DNA of 64,000 nucleotides. It comes from Larix kaempferi. Lineage: Eukaryota > Streptophyta > Pinopsida > Pinales > Pinaceae. Of the stretch, positions 1-10,807 are shown in pieces. The stretch lies in assembly GCA_027924585.1 (NCBI GenBank), contig BSBM01000232.1, forward strand, positions 30,527,001 to 30,591,000. Direction: 5' to 3'. The position numbers and the translations under genes are program-made. Every line of letters begins with the position of its first letter. Position 1 is the stretch's first letter. Below the pieces are notes generated by a model. That model had not been told where the DNA came from. It did not search any database and was given only the letters and a program-made list of their open reading frames with translations.

Positions 1-255
1 ACCCAGATGTGCTCTTCCTATCTGCAGCACTGCCAGCCGAATCTGAATCAACATAACCTTGTAGGTTAAACTTTTGATTCACCTCATACTTGAGCCCATA
101 ATCCACTGTACCCTTCAGGTACCTCAGAACATGCTTTACAGCAACCATATGAACACTCCTCGGATCTGTCAAGAACTAACTCAATGTGTTCACCGCAAAG
201 CAAATATCTGGTCTCGTGTTCGTCAGGTACATCAAGGACCCAATCATCTGACGAT
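1..255 (-). pseudogene. Copia-1 RNase H fragment (second copy)
   Basis: This stretch is a close copy of 1874-2129 and therefore encodes the same part of copia pol, the RNase H start with its DSDWAGS-type motif. It stops abruptly near 255 and joins an E2-derived sequence. It has no LTR, gag or integrase of its own inside the window. It is best read as the remnant of another Copia-1 unit cut off by recombination; the rest may lie to the left. Confidence 0.8.
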
Positions 256-338
256 ATCTGAGTATATATGTTATAATGCATACCTAATATGATAGCATTG
301 GATTAAGTAATTATACGACTATAATTGTATCGATATTA
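256..338 (+). repeat. E2 internal fragment (third copy of junction sequence)
   Basis: About 80 bp here match 9155-9237 and 12533-12615, the end of the duplicated E2 segment. As at 9237, the copy ends at gatatta and runs directly into a Copia-1 LTR lacking its last few bases. The identical junction shows that it comes from the same duplication event. Confidence 0.8.
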
Positions 339-941
339 AGTAATTTTGAGCATTAATTCACAATACTATAGGATCTTCACTGAGAGAATAACATATACAG
401 TATATCAATGCATAACAATTACAATAAGCATGACAAGCATCACAAGAATCAAAAGCATGAGAGACAAGAGACACAGAGTTTCCGTGGGGAAAACCCTAAG
501 GTGAAAAACCCCACAACTTCCTCAGAGATAGAAAGAGCAATGTCTCAACCAAAGTACAACCAAAATACACTTGAGATAGTATCCTAGAAGCAGATGATCC
601 TCCTCCTCACTAGTGCGCCACTTTATGAGTGAGAGAGATATAACTTTCCGAATGATCTAAATAGAGATCTCCTAATCTCTATTTATACTAACCTGTTTTC
701 CCAGTGACCTTATGGGGCCGACTTGTCTAGCTAGGTACATCCACAATATAATATATAATTCAAGGTCGACCCCACACATGGTGATCTAATAACCCGTCGG
801 CAAGTACACACACTTGCGACACTTGTCAATCCACATGAAGACACTTCCTTATAGAGGAATAACACATCTCTAATAAGGATACAATAAATATATATGAAAT
901 ACATAGATGAAATACATTCCAAAGTTACATATACATCAACA
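339..941 (-). repeat. Copia-1 3' LTR
   Basis: It is near identical to 5893-6497 and 9238-9840. In element orientation it begins TGTTGATG at 941 and should end in TTTAACA, but the last bases are replaced by the E2 junction at 338/339. A TATA box on the minus strand (TATAAATA, 680-687) marks U3. Confidence 0.93.
680..687 (-). promoter_or_regulatory. TATA box in Copia-1 LTR
   Basis: TATAAATA on the minus strand. The solo LTR keeps it at 9579-9586, while the 5' LTR has AATAAATA at 6236-6243, a change that could weaken transcription of the full element. Confidence 0.55.
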
Positions 942-953
942 CTCCCTCTTAAC
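942..953 (-). other. Copia-1 polypurine tract
   Basis: On the minus strand GTTAAGAGGGAG lies directly against the TGTTGATG start of the 3' LTR, the expected place for plus-strand priming. Confidence 0.8.
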
Positions 954-1165
954 TAGGAAGGTATTTCTCGACACAGATCAGCTAGACAAGTCTTCTTCTT
1001 CAGGATCACCGTCATCGATGCATCGTCATCATCATCGTCACTGTTGCTGCTATCTCAACCAATCTCTGACTCTACTCGTCATAGGAAGTTCTACAGAGCC
1101 AGTCCTTTTTCATACTGGATGTAGGCCCACCACCTGCAGGTCTTCATCATCACTGGCCATACTGT

Positions 1166-1685
1166 GGAAATCTCAGGACTTATTACGTGCGTCACAAAAC
1201 CTTAAAAGAGTCTCTTGACTAGCAAGAACCCTAAAGAGCATCTGAGGCCTTTTTCATCCTGTCCAGATCTCCAGGACTTATTACATGTGACCCCACCACA
1301 AAACCCCAAAAGAGAATCCTAGGACTGATTACGAGCACAAGGCTCAACCTATCGGATCTCCCAGGGCACAAATTACATGTGGTCATGGAAAAACCTTGAA
1401 AGAGCATCCCAGTACTGATTACGAGCACACGGCTCAACCTATCGGATCTCCCAAGGCACAAATTACATGCCATAGGACAAAACCTCGAAAGAGCATCTTC
1501 CAGATATCCCAGGGCACAAATTACATGCCATAGGAAAAACCTCGAAAGACTATCTGCAGATCTCCCAGGGCACAAATTATATGTCCTCCCAAGCAAAACC
1601 TCGAAAGAGAATTTGCCAGATATCCCAGGGTACAAATTACATGCCGTAGGCAAAACCTCGAAAGACTATCTGCAAATCTCCCAGG
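1166..1685 (-). repeat. Minisatellite (about 58 and 90 bp units) inside Copia-1
   Basis: Copies of a unit containing gatctcccagggcacaaatt start at 1265, 1355, 1445, 1503, 1559, 1619 and 1675. The first spacings are 90 bp and the later ones 56-60 bp; the longer unit has an extra block of about 30 bp (gattacgagcac...ctcaacctatcg). A more diverged copy lies near 1166. The array begins exactly where RNase H homology stops at 1686 and occupies the place of its C-terminal third. It can be read through on the minus strand, but the peptide is only repeat sequence. Confidence 0.85.
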
Positions 1686-2440
1686 GTTATCATAGAAGAT
1701 ACCAATAGCATCCAATGGGAGATCAAATAATTTAGACAATAGCTTCCATAGCCATACTGCCTCACAACTAGCTGAACAGGATGCAACATACTCTGCCTCA
1801 GCTATACTCAGTGCTACGCAGGACTGCTTCCTGCTAAACCAAGAGATCACACCTGATCCCATACTGAAGCAGCACCCAAATGTGCTCTTCCTATCTGCAA
1901 CACTGCCAGCCCAATCTGAATCAACATAACCCTGCAGGTTAAACTTTTGATTCGCCTCATACTTGACCCCATAATCCACTGTAACCTTCAGGTACCTCAG
2001 AACATGCTTTACAGCAACCATATGAACACTCCTCGGATCTGTCAGGAACTAACTCAATGTGTTCACCACAAAGCAAATATCTGGTCTCGTGTTCAATAGG
2101 TACATCAAGGACCTAATCATCTGACGATACATAGAGACATCAACCGGCTCATATGAAGCATCACATAGAAGCTTCAGATTTGATACCATAGGTGTGGCCA
2201 TGGCCTTGCAATCCATCATCCCGAATCTCTTTAGGATATCTACTGTGTACTTCCCTTGACCAAGGAAGATCCCACCTGCACTCTGCCACACCTCCATACC
2301 TAGGAAATAATGCATCATTCCCAAATCTTTCATATCGAACTCAGCAGCAAGCTTCCTCTTAGTATCTGCAATCAATCTATACAAATGTGACTCCTTGTCA
2401 GGTCTTGGGACTGCATCCCAAACATCTTCTTCATGATCGA
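1686..2440 (-). pseudogene. Copia-1 RT C-terminus and truncated RNase H
   Basis: Read on the minus strand. The segment opens with the RT N-terminal DVWDAVPRP motif (about 2440-2398) and then jumps to the sequence after the polymerase active site, LIADTKRKLAAEFDMKDLG (about 2372). The fingers, palm and YVDD box are missing. The connection domain and RNase H follow, with YVDSDWAGS and the SIAEAEY motif. RNase H ends after IFYDN at 1686, before the IKL and HIE.RYH motifs that normally follow; minisatellite replaces them. A stop near 2049 separates the two readable pieces. The product cannot be an active polymerase. Confidence 0.88.
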
Positions 2441-2560
2441 CGGATCATGGCATTCCATTTCTTCATCCCAGATCCTAGGAACTTCAATATCTTCAATAGA
2501 TATCTTTGTTGCTGGAACAAATGTTGTAGTCCTTTTGTAGGTGAAGATATATGGTCTTTC

Positions 2561-2967
2561 CTACAAAACAAGTTAAATTGCATGATTAGAAACATCTCAT
2601 AATTTTCAGAACAAATTCTTTACACATAAAGAAATATGTCATGCAGTCATGCAGTTATCTTAGCCAATGCTTCAATACAACATTTATCCATGTTCCACAA
2701 CTTTCTAGATGCCTTCCAGTCTCTACCAGAACATTGTTAAGAGTTTGCACTACTCCCAACATGTCATCAAAGAGGTTTCATTCTAGATAAGTAGCACTGG
2801 AATGTTGTACAGTGCCATAGGCCACTTACCCATCACATGCATATTAGTAGTATACTGTTCATCAATGCAATCATTCTAATATGCACAATACATCTCCTAA
2901 GTCTAGGAACATAAGCATAATATTATTTAAACAAAAGTAGGAAAGAAATGATAATTGAAATACTTAT
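2561..2967 (-). other. Intron-like segment between integrase and RT of Copia-1
   Basis: On the minus strand this AT-rich segment of 407 bp ends in a pyrimidine-rich tract and TTTTGTAG|G, with CTAAT-type branch sequence upstream, a good plant 3' splice site. The other end reads AAAG|ATAAGT, which would be a GTAAGT donor with its first G changed to A. It separates integrase/hinge coding sequence from the RT start. It could also be an unrelated insertion or diverged hinge, and no splicing can be shown from one copy. Confidence 0.3.
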
Positions 2968-4034
2968 CTTTGTTTGTTTGTTGGGTGGACTCCCTCTGGG
3001 TCTTTGCTTCCTGGCAGGAGCTGCTGAAGTAGCTTCTTCTACACCTTTCTGTTGTGGAATGTAGGAAGATGGTCAACTTCCTCTGAAAATCTGCATCCTT
3101 GCAGGAGCTGCTAGAGTGTGCTCCCTCTTGATTCATCTTTGCTGACATCAATCTTCTTGAACCCAGAAAAGTATAATCTGTAAGCCTTCGAGCTTTCACT
3201 GTAACCCACAAAGATACCCTTCTTTCCTGAAGAATCTAGTTTGGTCCTCGTTTCCTTTGGGACATGTGTGTATACTGGACAACCGAATATTCTGAGATGG
3301 CTGACTTCAGGTTTCTTACCAGAAAAGACCTCTTCTGGTGTTTTGTTGTCCAATATCTTGTGGGGTGTTCTGTTCTGCACATATACAGCTGTTCTAGCTG
3401 CTTCTGCCCATATATGCATAGGTAGATCCTGGTCATGCAGCATTTCCCTTGCTGCTTCCATGATTGTTTTGTTCTTCTTTTCTGCAACTCCATTCTATTG
3501 AGGATTATAAGGAACAGTCAACTCCCTCTTAATCCCTGAATCACTACAAATCTTCTTGAAGTCACCTGAGGTGAACTCTCCACCATTGTCGGATCTGAAT
3601 GTTTTGACCTTCTTGTCAGTTTGATTCTCCATCAAGGTTTTGAATTCCTTGAATTTATCAAACACCTCATCTTTGCTCTTCAAGGAGTATACCCAAGTCT
3701 TCCTGGAGAAGTCATCAATAAATGAGACATAGTAAACATACCCACTCAGAGAACTGGATGACATAGGACCACATACATCTGAGTGGATGATTTCCAGGAT
3801 GTCTTTTGCCTTGCTTTCACTGCTTGGGAAAGCCTTCTTAATGTTCTTACCTTTTGCACATCCTTTGCAAACACCTTCATGTTTGGTCTTGATTTCAGGA
3901 AGACCCTCTACAGCCTTGCTTGCAATTGGAAGTGCCCTATAGTGCATATGAGCAAGTCTTCTATGCAAAAGTTCACTTGGCTCCATGGATTCATGTACCA
4001 TGGCATGTTCAGGTTGTCCCTTCAATTTATACAA
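2968..4034 (-). pseudogene. Copia-1 integrase (with hinge)
   Basis: Read from 4034 downward. The HHCC zinc-binding N-terminus (HRRLAHMHYRALP ... CKGCAKGK) is followed by the catalytic core with IHSDVCGP, FIDDFSRKTW and RSDNGGEF, so the first two acidic residues are present, and then the copia C-terminal region (HIWAEAA, VSHLRIFGC, GKKGIFVGYS). An in-frame TAG at 3495-3497 lies where NPQQNG is expected and looks like a Gln codon mutated by one transition. The same frame closes at 3111; the acidic hinge follows in a shifted frame. Confidence 0.9.
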
Positions 4035-4046
4035 ACCTCTCTCTTT

Positions 4047-4739
4047 CTATCCAATCACTACTGCATCATCTATGTTCTTTCCCTTTGGCCACATTAGGAC
4101 TTGGCCATCCACAAATGCAACCCTCATACCTTTTGCATCCAATGCAGAGATGGAGAGTAAGTTCTTCTTGAGCCTAGGTACATAAAGGACTTCTTTCATC
4201 TTCAAAGATTTTCCAGAATCTAGGTTGTAGGAGGCTTCACCACTTCCTTTGATTGGGTATTGATAATCATCCCCAAGTTTCACCTTATGGGGTGATTCAT
4301 GTTCAGATAGATTCACAAAAGATTCCTTAAACCCAGTCATGTGTTTGGAATCCCCACTATCAATCAACCAATCATTACAACCATGGGAGATAGTACCTGT
4401 GAGAGCAGAAATTAGAACATATTCTTCTTCACTTGATGAGTCATCGTCACTATCACTTTCTGCCCTAGCCTTCTTCTTTGGGGGTTCATCATCTTCGACA
4501 GCATGAGCATGATATCTTCTTTTGTTATTCTTCTTCTTATTATTGAAGTTGTTGTTGTTGTCTTTCTTCTTCTTGGGACAATCTGAAGCAAAGTGTCCCT
4601 TCTCATTGCAATTGAAGCATCTGAGATCTTTCTTATCTTTATGATAATGGTGGTGTGAGAATCTTCTGTTATGAGATGATTCCTTCTTGGACTTGCCTTT
4701 CCTGGCATGTGCTGCGAGAGCTTGATCTTCATTTCCCAT
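4047..4739 (-). pseudogene. Copia-1 nucleocapsid and protease
   Basis: Same frame as gag and integrase. A lysine-rich stretch is followed by a perfect CX2CX4HX4C zinc knuckle, CFNCNEKGHFASDC, which binds RNA in the virus-like particle. An acidic-basic linker precedes the aspartic protease motif DSGDSKHM (Asp at 4361-4359); the family norm is DSGAS, so the fourth position differs. In-frame stops lie at the upstream border (TGA, 4749-4751) and downstream (TAG, 4047-4049). Confidence 0.9.
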
Positions 4740-4748
4740 CTTTTCTTC

Positions 4749-5318
4749 TCAGGCCACAAGCCTAGCTTCTTCTTGAGAGCATCCTTCCCGCAATCTGTTG
4801 AAGGAGATCAACTTCTTCCTTGCACAAGTTCCTTGAATAAAGGAATCCCATGACCTGGGTAGGCCATTTAGAGTGGTCATCACCACTTCACCATTCTCCA
4901 CCATTTCATCCACTACTTCTAGTTGTTCCTTGATCTGGGAGACCCTTGAAAAATAAGATTGAATGGTTTCTCCATTCTGAAACTTTACTCCTTTCAATTG
5001 GTTCCGCAGGGCCATCTTCCGATTTATGTTCTTCCCTTCAAATAGCTTGGTCAAAGAGTCAAACATCTCCTTGGGTGTCTTTAGAGAAGACACATGGGGT
5101 ATGAGATGGTCTTTGATAGAATCATCAATGATTCTCTTTGCCTTGACCAAGTTTTTCTTATGTAATACCTTAGCCTCTTCATTCTCTGGGATAGGGATGT
5201 CTTCTTTTACTAATGAGTCCAACTCATTCTCTTCCAAGATTAACCAAATCCTATACTTCCAAGCTCGAAAGTTATCAGCTCCTTCAAGATTATCCTCAAT
5301 CTTGGTGTGGTGAGACAT
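4749..5318 (-). pseudogene. Copia-1 gag (capsid)
   Basis: Start chosen at the ATG of MSHHTKIEDNLEGADNF (5318), which fits the usual beginning of this copia gag type; an ATG further upstream in the same frame (5366) gives an atypical leader. The protein has the UBN2-type capsid fold signature: NFRAWKYRIWLILEE, TPKEMFDSLTKLFEG, YFSRVSQIKEQLE and LNGLPRSWDSF. It forms the particle that packages element RNA. The frame ends in TGA where an Arg codon is likely ancestral, and continues into the nucleocapsid without a frameshift. Confidence 0.92.
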
Positions 5319-5880
5319 CTTAAAGAATACTTCAAATGGAAATAGAAAATATTTAGGTCTTACCACTTGAAATGCTGAAAACTGGATCTGGTCCCGGATT
5401 AGGGTTTGTCGAAAAAACCGTAAAAATTCAAAATGTGAATTTCAATTTTCTGAAAGGATAGAAAGATGCGCCTTGATGAGATAATCAGCCTGGTGTATTT
5501 ATAATTTGAGATCAGCAAAGCTTTACCCTTCAGATTTGCCTTTTTGGCCTCCCGGGTTCACTAGGGAGAGCCCTGAATTAGGGATTGAGTTTCCCGGAGA
5601 TCTACCCAGCCAAAAATATCGATCCAAATCTCTAAACTTTGATTTTTGCAAGTAGCTTCCAGCTATGTCTTCAGATTTCAGAAATTCCTATTTTTATGGA
5701 AACCCTAATTTTTAGGGCCAAATCTGAAAATGCTCAGAATTGAATTCTTATTGGACATATAGAATCTCCTTGATGAGTAGAGTCAATCTACTATACTTCT
5801 TTTCCAAAATCTGTGGAGAGAAACCCAATAAACAAGAAACTCAAGTTTTCGTCACTGCAAAATGTCTTCTTCTCAGGTTA

Positions 5881-5892
5881 GCTCTGATACCA
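5881..5892 (-). other. Copia-1 primer-binding site (initiator Met tRNA)
   Basis: On the minus strand TGGTATCAGAGC follows the ...TTTAACA end of the 5' LTR without a gap. This is the standard complement to the 3' end of plant initiator-Met tRNA. Confidence 0.93.
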
Positions 5893-6497
5893 TGTTAAAT
5901 TTTGAGCATTAATTCACAATACTCTAGGATCTTCATTGAGAGAATAACATATACAGTATATCAATGCATAACAATCACAATAAGTATGACAAGCATCATA
6001 AGAATCAAAAGCATGAGAGACAAGAGACACAGAGTTTCCGTGGGGAAAACCCTAAGGTGAAAAACCCCACAACTTCCTTAGAGATAAAGAGAGCAATGGC
6101 TCAACCAAAGTACAACCAAAATACACTTGAGATAGTCTCCTAGAAGCATATGATCCTCCTCCTCACTAGTGCACCACTTTCTGAGTGAGAGAGATATAAC
6201 TTTCCGAATGATCTAAATAGAGATCTCCTGATCTCTATTTATTCTAACCTGTTTTCCCAGTGACCTTATGGGGCCGACTTGTCTATCTAGGTACATCCAC
6301 AATAGAATATATAATTCAGGGCCTACCCCACACATGGTGGTCTAATAACCCATCGGCAAGTACACACACTTGCGACACTTGTCAATCCACATGACGACAC
6401 TTCCTTATAGAGGAATAACACATCTCTAATAAGGATACAATAAATATATATGAAATACATAGATGAAATACATTCCAAAGTTACATATACATCAACA
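5893..6497 (-). repeat. Copia-1 5' LTR
   Basis: 605 bp, TGTTGATG...TTTAACA in element orientation, with complete TG/CA ends. It is the only one of the three Copia-1 LTRs in the window with an undamaged end at the PBS side. E2 sequence starts at 6498. Confidence 0.95.
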
Positions 6498-7463
6498 CTA
6501 ACCTCCGATATTCAGTTCCTTCTTGTTGAATTGCTTTTGAAAACTAGAATTGGAAACTAGCTTCAAAATGATGAAATTGGTAACTAGTTTTTGGATTTGA
6601 ATCTTTGTGTTTGGTAAAAGATGAATGTACATCCATATGCTCTATTTTTTGGTACTTTATTTTTTCTATATAATTTTATTTTCCATATCTGTACCTTTAC
6701 CTCTATGTTCCTCAAAAATCAGTACGATTCGTTTGATTGCATTCCTAGCAGTGTTTATTAACTAGTTGTACTGATTAAACTTCAAAGAATCTTCGTTTAT
6801 GTACTCGTATCAGATCTGAAAATGTAATTTTATTTTTTTATACATGCATGCTTGCTTATGCACATAATGGTTGTAGTTCACTTTTTATATAGTTGGTATG
6901 GTTGTGCATCGAAAATGCACAAGATGAGTTGTTTGCGTAGTGAAACTAGTTGACTAGTCTTGGTATCTCATGTTCGTGTATATTATGTTTAATTATTTAA
7001 AAATGGTTATTTGGACATATTTACATGGTTGTAGGTGTTAATTATCCAGTGGGATTGATAAATTGAGTTAATTAATTGAACAAATTATTTTATGCTAAGT
7101 GTCGTCATTTGTAAGTTAAGTGTCATTATTAGCGCATTAATTACCTTAATTAACTAGTTAATGACATATTGTTGGGAATAACATTTTTGGGTGCAAGTGA
7201 CCTATGTTATATTGGCTTGGGACGGATGTATAATGATGTTAAATAGTGTTGGATAATATTTTCCAACCTTGGTTCAGTTGCTTTCTTAGATGTAAATTTT
7301 ATTTTAATTAATTTGCGATTATCAATATTTGGTCGTAATTAATTAGTGAAAATTGAAATTAAGTATTTATTTTATTTCTCTGTTGTGTTTAAACTTTGTA
7401 ATTAGCCTCTTAGAGCTAATGATATGTCCGTAAGTCCATTTGATACCTCCAGGGGACATTACA
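6498..7463 (+). repeat. E2 5' LTR remnant (unit 1)
   Basis: 966 bp that align throughout with 44818-45782, the end of the E2 3' LTR, and with 9841-10807. It ends ...ggacattaca, directly before the PBS. The upstream part of the LTR is missing because Copia-1 is inserted here. Confidence 0.87.
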
Positions 7464-7465
7464 GG

Positions 7466-7486
7466 TGGTATCGGAGCTATGGTTCC
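7466..7486 (+). other. E2 primer-binding site
   Basis: TGGTATCGGAGCTATGGTTCC lies two bases after the LTR end and resembles the complement of initiator-Met tRNA, with one mismatch in the first twelve bases. The duplicate copy is at 10810. Confidence 0.75.
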
Positions 7487-8221
7487 ACCTCTGCAGTTGT
7501 TGGGCCTGTTACGGAGTCATAATTTTATGTTTATGTGCATTTGGAGATTATAAATGTGTGTAGTGAAATAAATGTAACCTCCTTTATTTTAATAGAAGAA
7601 TCATAAGTCTTAACTAATTCCTACTTCAAAGATCAATCTGAATGTATTTTTATTTCTTTTCAATTTCAAAGGTCAAGAGATTATGGATATTCTAGTATAT
7701 GTAATATACTAGCATAGATTAGCATATATGTGGTAAGGTGTGATATATAAATAGTGTATAAAGTAAATAATTATGTATATATGTATATTATCTGTAATGA
7801 TGTAAGATATATAAAGATGATGTAGTATAACTATTATCAATATGAAATGTTACTAATGGGAAATATACTCTCTATTGTCTGTATTGCTTCGCTTGAGGGA
7901 ATACTTTTATGTATGGCCATGCTTTGCCACTTAAAAGGTAGTACTTACATCAATGATTAATTCCTTGGATATTTTAGGAAAAGGGACACTTTTCTAATGG
8001 TGTTTCCAAATATCCTTTTTATTTTATGTATGTAGTATGTTTTATACTATTTACTAATTACCGATATCCTAACTTATCTAATTAGTTAGTGGTGGATTTG
8101 CCACTTTGAAGTAAGATAGCTATGGGATATTCGTGTATTTTATTATTGATTATTTAATTAAATTTTTTTAGGGTTAGTGGTGGCATTATTATTATCCTAA
8201 CTTATCTTACTAGTTTATTTA
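7487..8221 (+). other. E2 internal, non-coding
   Basis: AT-rich sequence without readable frames of any length or known protein motifs. It is duplicated at about 10831-11570. Confidence 0.7.
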
Positions 8222-8227
8222 TTGAGT

Positions 8228-8596
8228 GGAGGAAATGGCTACTTGTTCTTAATGGTTCATATTCTCTTTTATTTTGTTTATTTTGTTTATGGAAATGTAA
8301 CTCCTTGTCTAATTTTGGAGGAAATGAGTCACTTGTATTTAATGGTTCATATTCCTTTTTTATTTTATTTATTTTGTTTATGGAAATGTAACTCCTTGTT
8401 TATATTTGGAATAAATGAGCTAGTTGTCTTTAATGGTTCATATTCTCTTTGATTTTATTTTTTATTTTTTATTTTTATGGAAATGTAACTCCTTGTTTAT
8501 TCTTGGAGGAAATGAACCACTTGTATTTAATGATTCATATTCTCTTAATTTTATTTATTTGATTTTATGTGTGTAAGTAGGCAGTATAGTAATGTC

Positions 8597-8600
<4 letters not shown>
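8228..8600 (+). repeat. Four tandem units of about 92 bp in E2
   Basis: Units start at 8228, 8317, 8408 and 8505 with ggaggaaatg (or ggaataaatg), followed by aatggttcatattc and atggaaatgtaactccttgt. The array gives rise to a hydrophobic 76-codon frame that is only the repeat read through; it is not a gene. Unit 2 of the large duplication has the same array at 11574-11890. Confidence 0.85.

Positions 8601-8656
<56 letters not shown>
8599..8656 (+). repeat. (TA)n microsatellite
   Basis: About 28 TA dinucleotides, followed by a short (TG)n run at 8685-8700. The corresponding place in unit 2 (near 11932-11945) has only about six TA, so it has changed length since the duplication. Confidence 0.95.
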
Positions 8657-8661
<5 letters not shown>

Positions 8662-8800
8662 CATAGATATAATACAATTATATCTGTGTGTGTGTGTGTA
8701 TTTGAAAATATTTGATAATTATTAGTATTACGTGTATATGATATTGTGTGTATACTATATGTATAGATGTGAACATATGTAATGAAGTAACTGTAAATAT

Positions 8801-9108
8801 TGAAAGTATCTGGAAGTGTTTGGAAGTGTTTGGAAGTAATTGGGAGTGTTTGGAAGTGTTTGGGAGCATTTGGAAGTATTTGGAAATATTTGAAAGTGTT
8901 TCGAAGTATTTGAGAGTGTTTGGAAGTGTTTTGGAGTATTTGCAATTGTTTGGAAGTGTTTTGGATTATTTGCAATTGTTTGGAAGTATTTGGGAATATT
9001 TGAAAGTGTTTGGAAGTATTTGGGAGTATTTGGAAGTATTTGGGAATATTCAAAAATGTTTGGAAGTATTTGGGAGTATTTGGAATTTTTGGAAGTATTA
9101 GGAAGTAT
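8801..9108 (+). repeat. Decamer minisatellite, E2 unit 1
   Basis: About 30 imperfect copies of a 10-bp unit, consensus TTTGGAAGTR with TTTGGGAGTR and TTTGGGAATA variants. Because 10 is not a multiple of 3, every frame on both strands cycles through a 10-residue peptide, which produces long but meaningless frames. Confidence 0.95.
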
Positions 9109-9237
9109 AGTGTGATAAGAAGTATTATGTTAGTATATATGCATACCTAGTATTATGTTAGTATATATGTTATAATGCATACCTAATATGATAGCATTGG
9201 ATTAAGTAATTATACCACTATAATTGTATGGATATTA

Positions 9238-9840
9238 AGTAATTTTGAGCATTAATTCACAATACTCTAGGATCTTGACTGAGAGAATAACATATACAGT
9301 ATATCAATGCATAACAATCACAATAAGCATCACAAGCATCACAAGAATCAAAAGCATGAGAGACAAGAGACACAGAGTTTCCGTGGGGAAAACCCTAAGG
9401 TGAAAAACCCCACAACTTCCTCAGAGGTAAAGAGAGCAATGGCTCAACCAAAGTACAACCAAAATACGCTTGAGATAGTCTCCTAGAAGCATATGATCAT
9501 CCTCCTCACTAGTGCGCCACTTTCTAAGTGAGAGAGATATAACTTTCCGAATGATCTAAATAGAGATCTCCTAATCTCTATTTATACTAACCTGTTTTCC
9601 TAGTGACCTTATGGGGCCGAATTTTCTAGCTAGGTACATCCACAATATAATATATAATTCAAGGCCGACCCCACACATGGTGGTCTAATAACCCATCGGC
9701 AAGTACACACACTTGCGACACTTGTCAATCCACATGACGACACTTCCTTATAGAGGAATAACACATCTCTAATAAGGATACAATAAATATATATGAAATA
9801 CATAGATGAAATACATTCCGAAGTTACATATACATCAACA
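9238..9840 (-). repeat. Solo Copia-1 LTR
   Basis: About 603 bp, one LTR without internal sequence, flanked by E2 on both sides. Its low-coordinate end lacks the terminal TGTTA bases exactly like the LTR at 339, while the high-coordinate end is complete. Recombination between the two LTRs of a duplicated Copia-1 would leave this. Confidence 0.9.
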
Positions 9841-10807
9841 CTAACCTCTGATATTCAATTCCTTCTTGTTGAATTGCTTTTGAAAACTAGAATTGGAAAC
9901 TAGCTTCAAAACAATGAAATTGGTAACTAGTTTTTGGATTTGAATCTTTGTGTTTGGTAAAAGATGAATGTACATCCATATGCTCTATTTTTTGGTACTT
10001 TATTTTTTCTATATAATTTTATTTTCCATATATGTACCTTTACCTCTATGTTCCTCAAAAATCAGTACGATTCATTTCATTGAATTCCGAGCAGTGTTTA
10101 TTAACTAGTTGTACTGATTAAACTTGAAAGAATCTTCGTTTATGTACTCGCATCAGATCTGAAAATGTAATTTTATGTTTTTTATACATGCATGCTTACT
10201 TATGCACATAATGGTTGTAGTTCACTTTTTATATAGTTGGTATGGTTGTGCGTCGAAAATGCACAAGATGAGTTGTTTGCGTAGTGAAACTAGTTGACTA
10301 GTCTTGGTATCTCATGTTTGTGTATATTATGTTTAATTATTTAAAAATGGTTATTTGGACATATTTACATGGTTGTAGGTGTTAATTATCCAGTGGGATT
10401 GATAAATTGATTTAATTAATTGAACAAATTATTTTATGCTAAGTGTCGTCATTTGTAAGTTAAGTGTCATTATTAGCGCATTAATTACCTTAATTAACTG
10501 GTTAATGACATATTGTTGGGAATAACCTTTTTGGGTGCAAGTGACCTATGTTATATTTGCTTGGGATGGATGTATAATGATGTTAAATAGTGTTGGATAA
10601 TATTTTCCAACCTTGGTTCAATTTCTTTCTTAGATGTAAATTTTATTTTAATTAATTTGCGATTATCAATATTTGGTCGTAATTAATTTGTGAAAATTGA
10701 AATTAAGTATTTATTTTATTTCTCTTTTGTGTTTAAACTTTGTAATTAGCCTCTTAGAGCTAATGATATGTTCGTAAGTCCATTTGATAGCCCCAGGGGA
10801 CATTACA
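9841..10807 (+). repeat. E2 5' LTR remnant (unit 2)
   Basis: Copy of 6498-7463 with scattered substitutions; it ends ...ggacattaca before the second PBS at 10810. Confidence 0.87.

Larger units (their letters stand above)
339..6497 (-). mobile_element. Copia-1, Ty1/copia LTR retrotransposon, defective
   Basis: A minus-strand copia element of about 6.2 kb with both LTRs (339-941 and 5893-6497), an initiator-Met type PBS, gag, nuclease-binding knuckle, protease and integrase in order, a C-terminal RT remnant, RNase H and a polypurine tract. It is inserted in the 5' LTR of E2; the bases after its high-coordinate LTR (ctaac) continue the E2 LTR as seen at 44818. The RT catalytic core is deleted and gag-pol has several nonsense codons, so it cannot move by itself. 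The 3' LTR lacks its last bases and no TSD can be read on that side. Confidence 0.92.

Noticed and set aside
1231-1653. 140-codon minus frame with repeated CNLCPGRS
   Set aside because: It is translation of the 58/90-bp minisatellite and not a protein family.
1166-1685. CRISPR-like regular repeats
   Set aside because: Units are contiguous tandem copies without unique spacers, and the DNA is plant retrotransposon sequence.
3241-3501. Plus-strand frames over the Copia-1 integrase (also 3783-4185, 5026-5313)
   Set aside because: They are antisense shadows of conserved minus-strand pol and gag and have no features of their own.
8222-8452. 76-codon hydrophobic frame, repeated at 11569
   Set aside because: It arises from the 92-bp tandem repeat; the apparent membrane segments come from T-rich sequence.
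8661-9101. Long frames on both strands encoding repeated FGSIWEYLKV or PNTSKHFQIL peptides (also 11951-12528)
   Set aside because: They are read-through of a 10-bp minisatellite. Any frame cycles through the same codons, so the frames carry no coding information.
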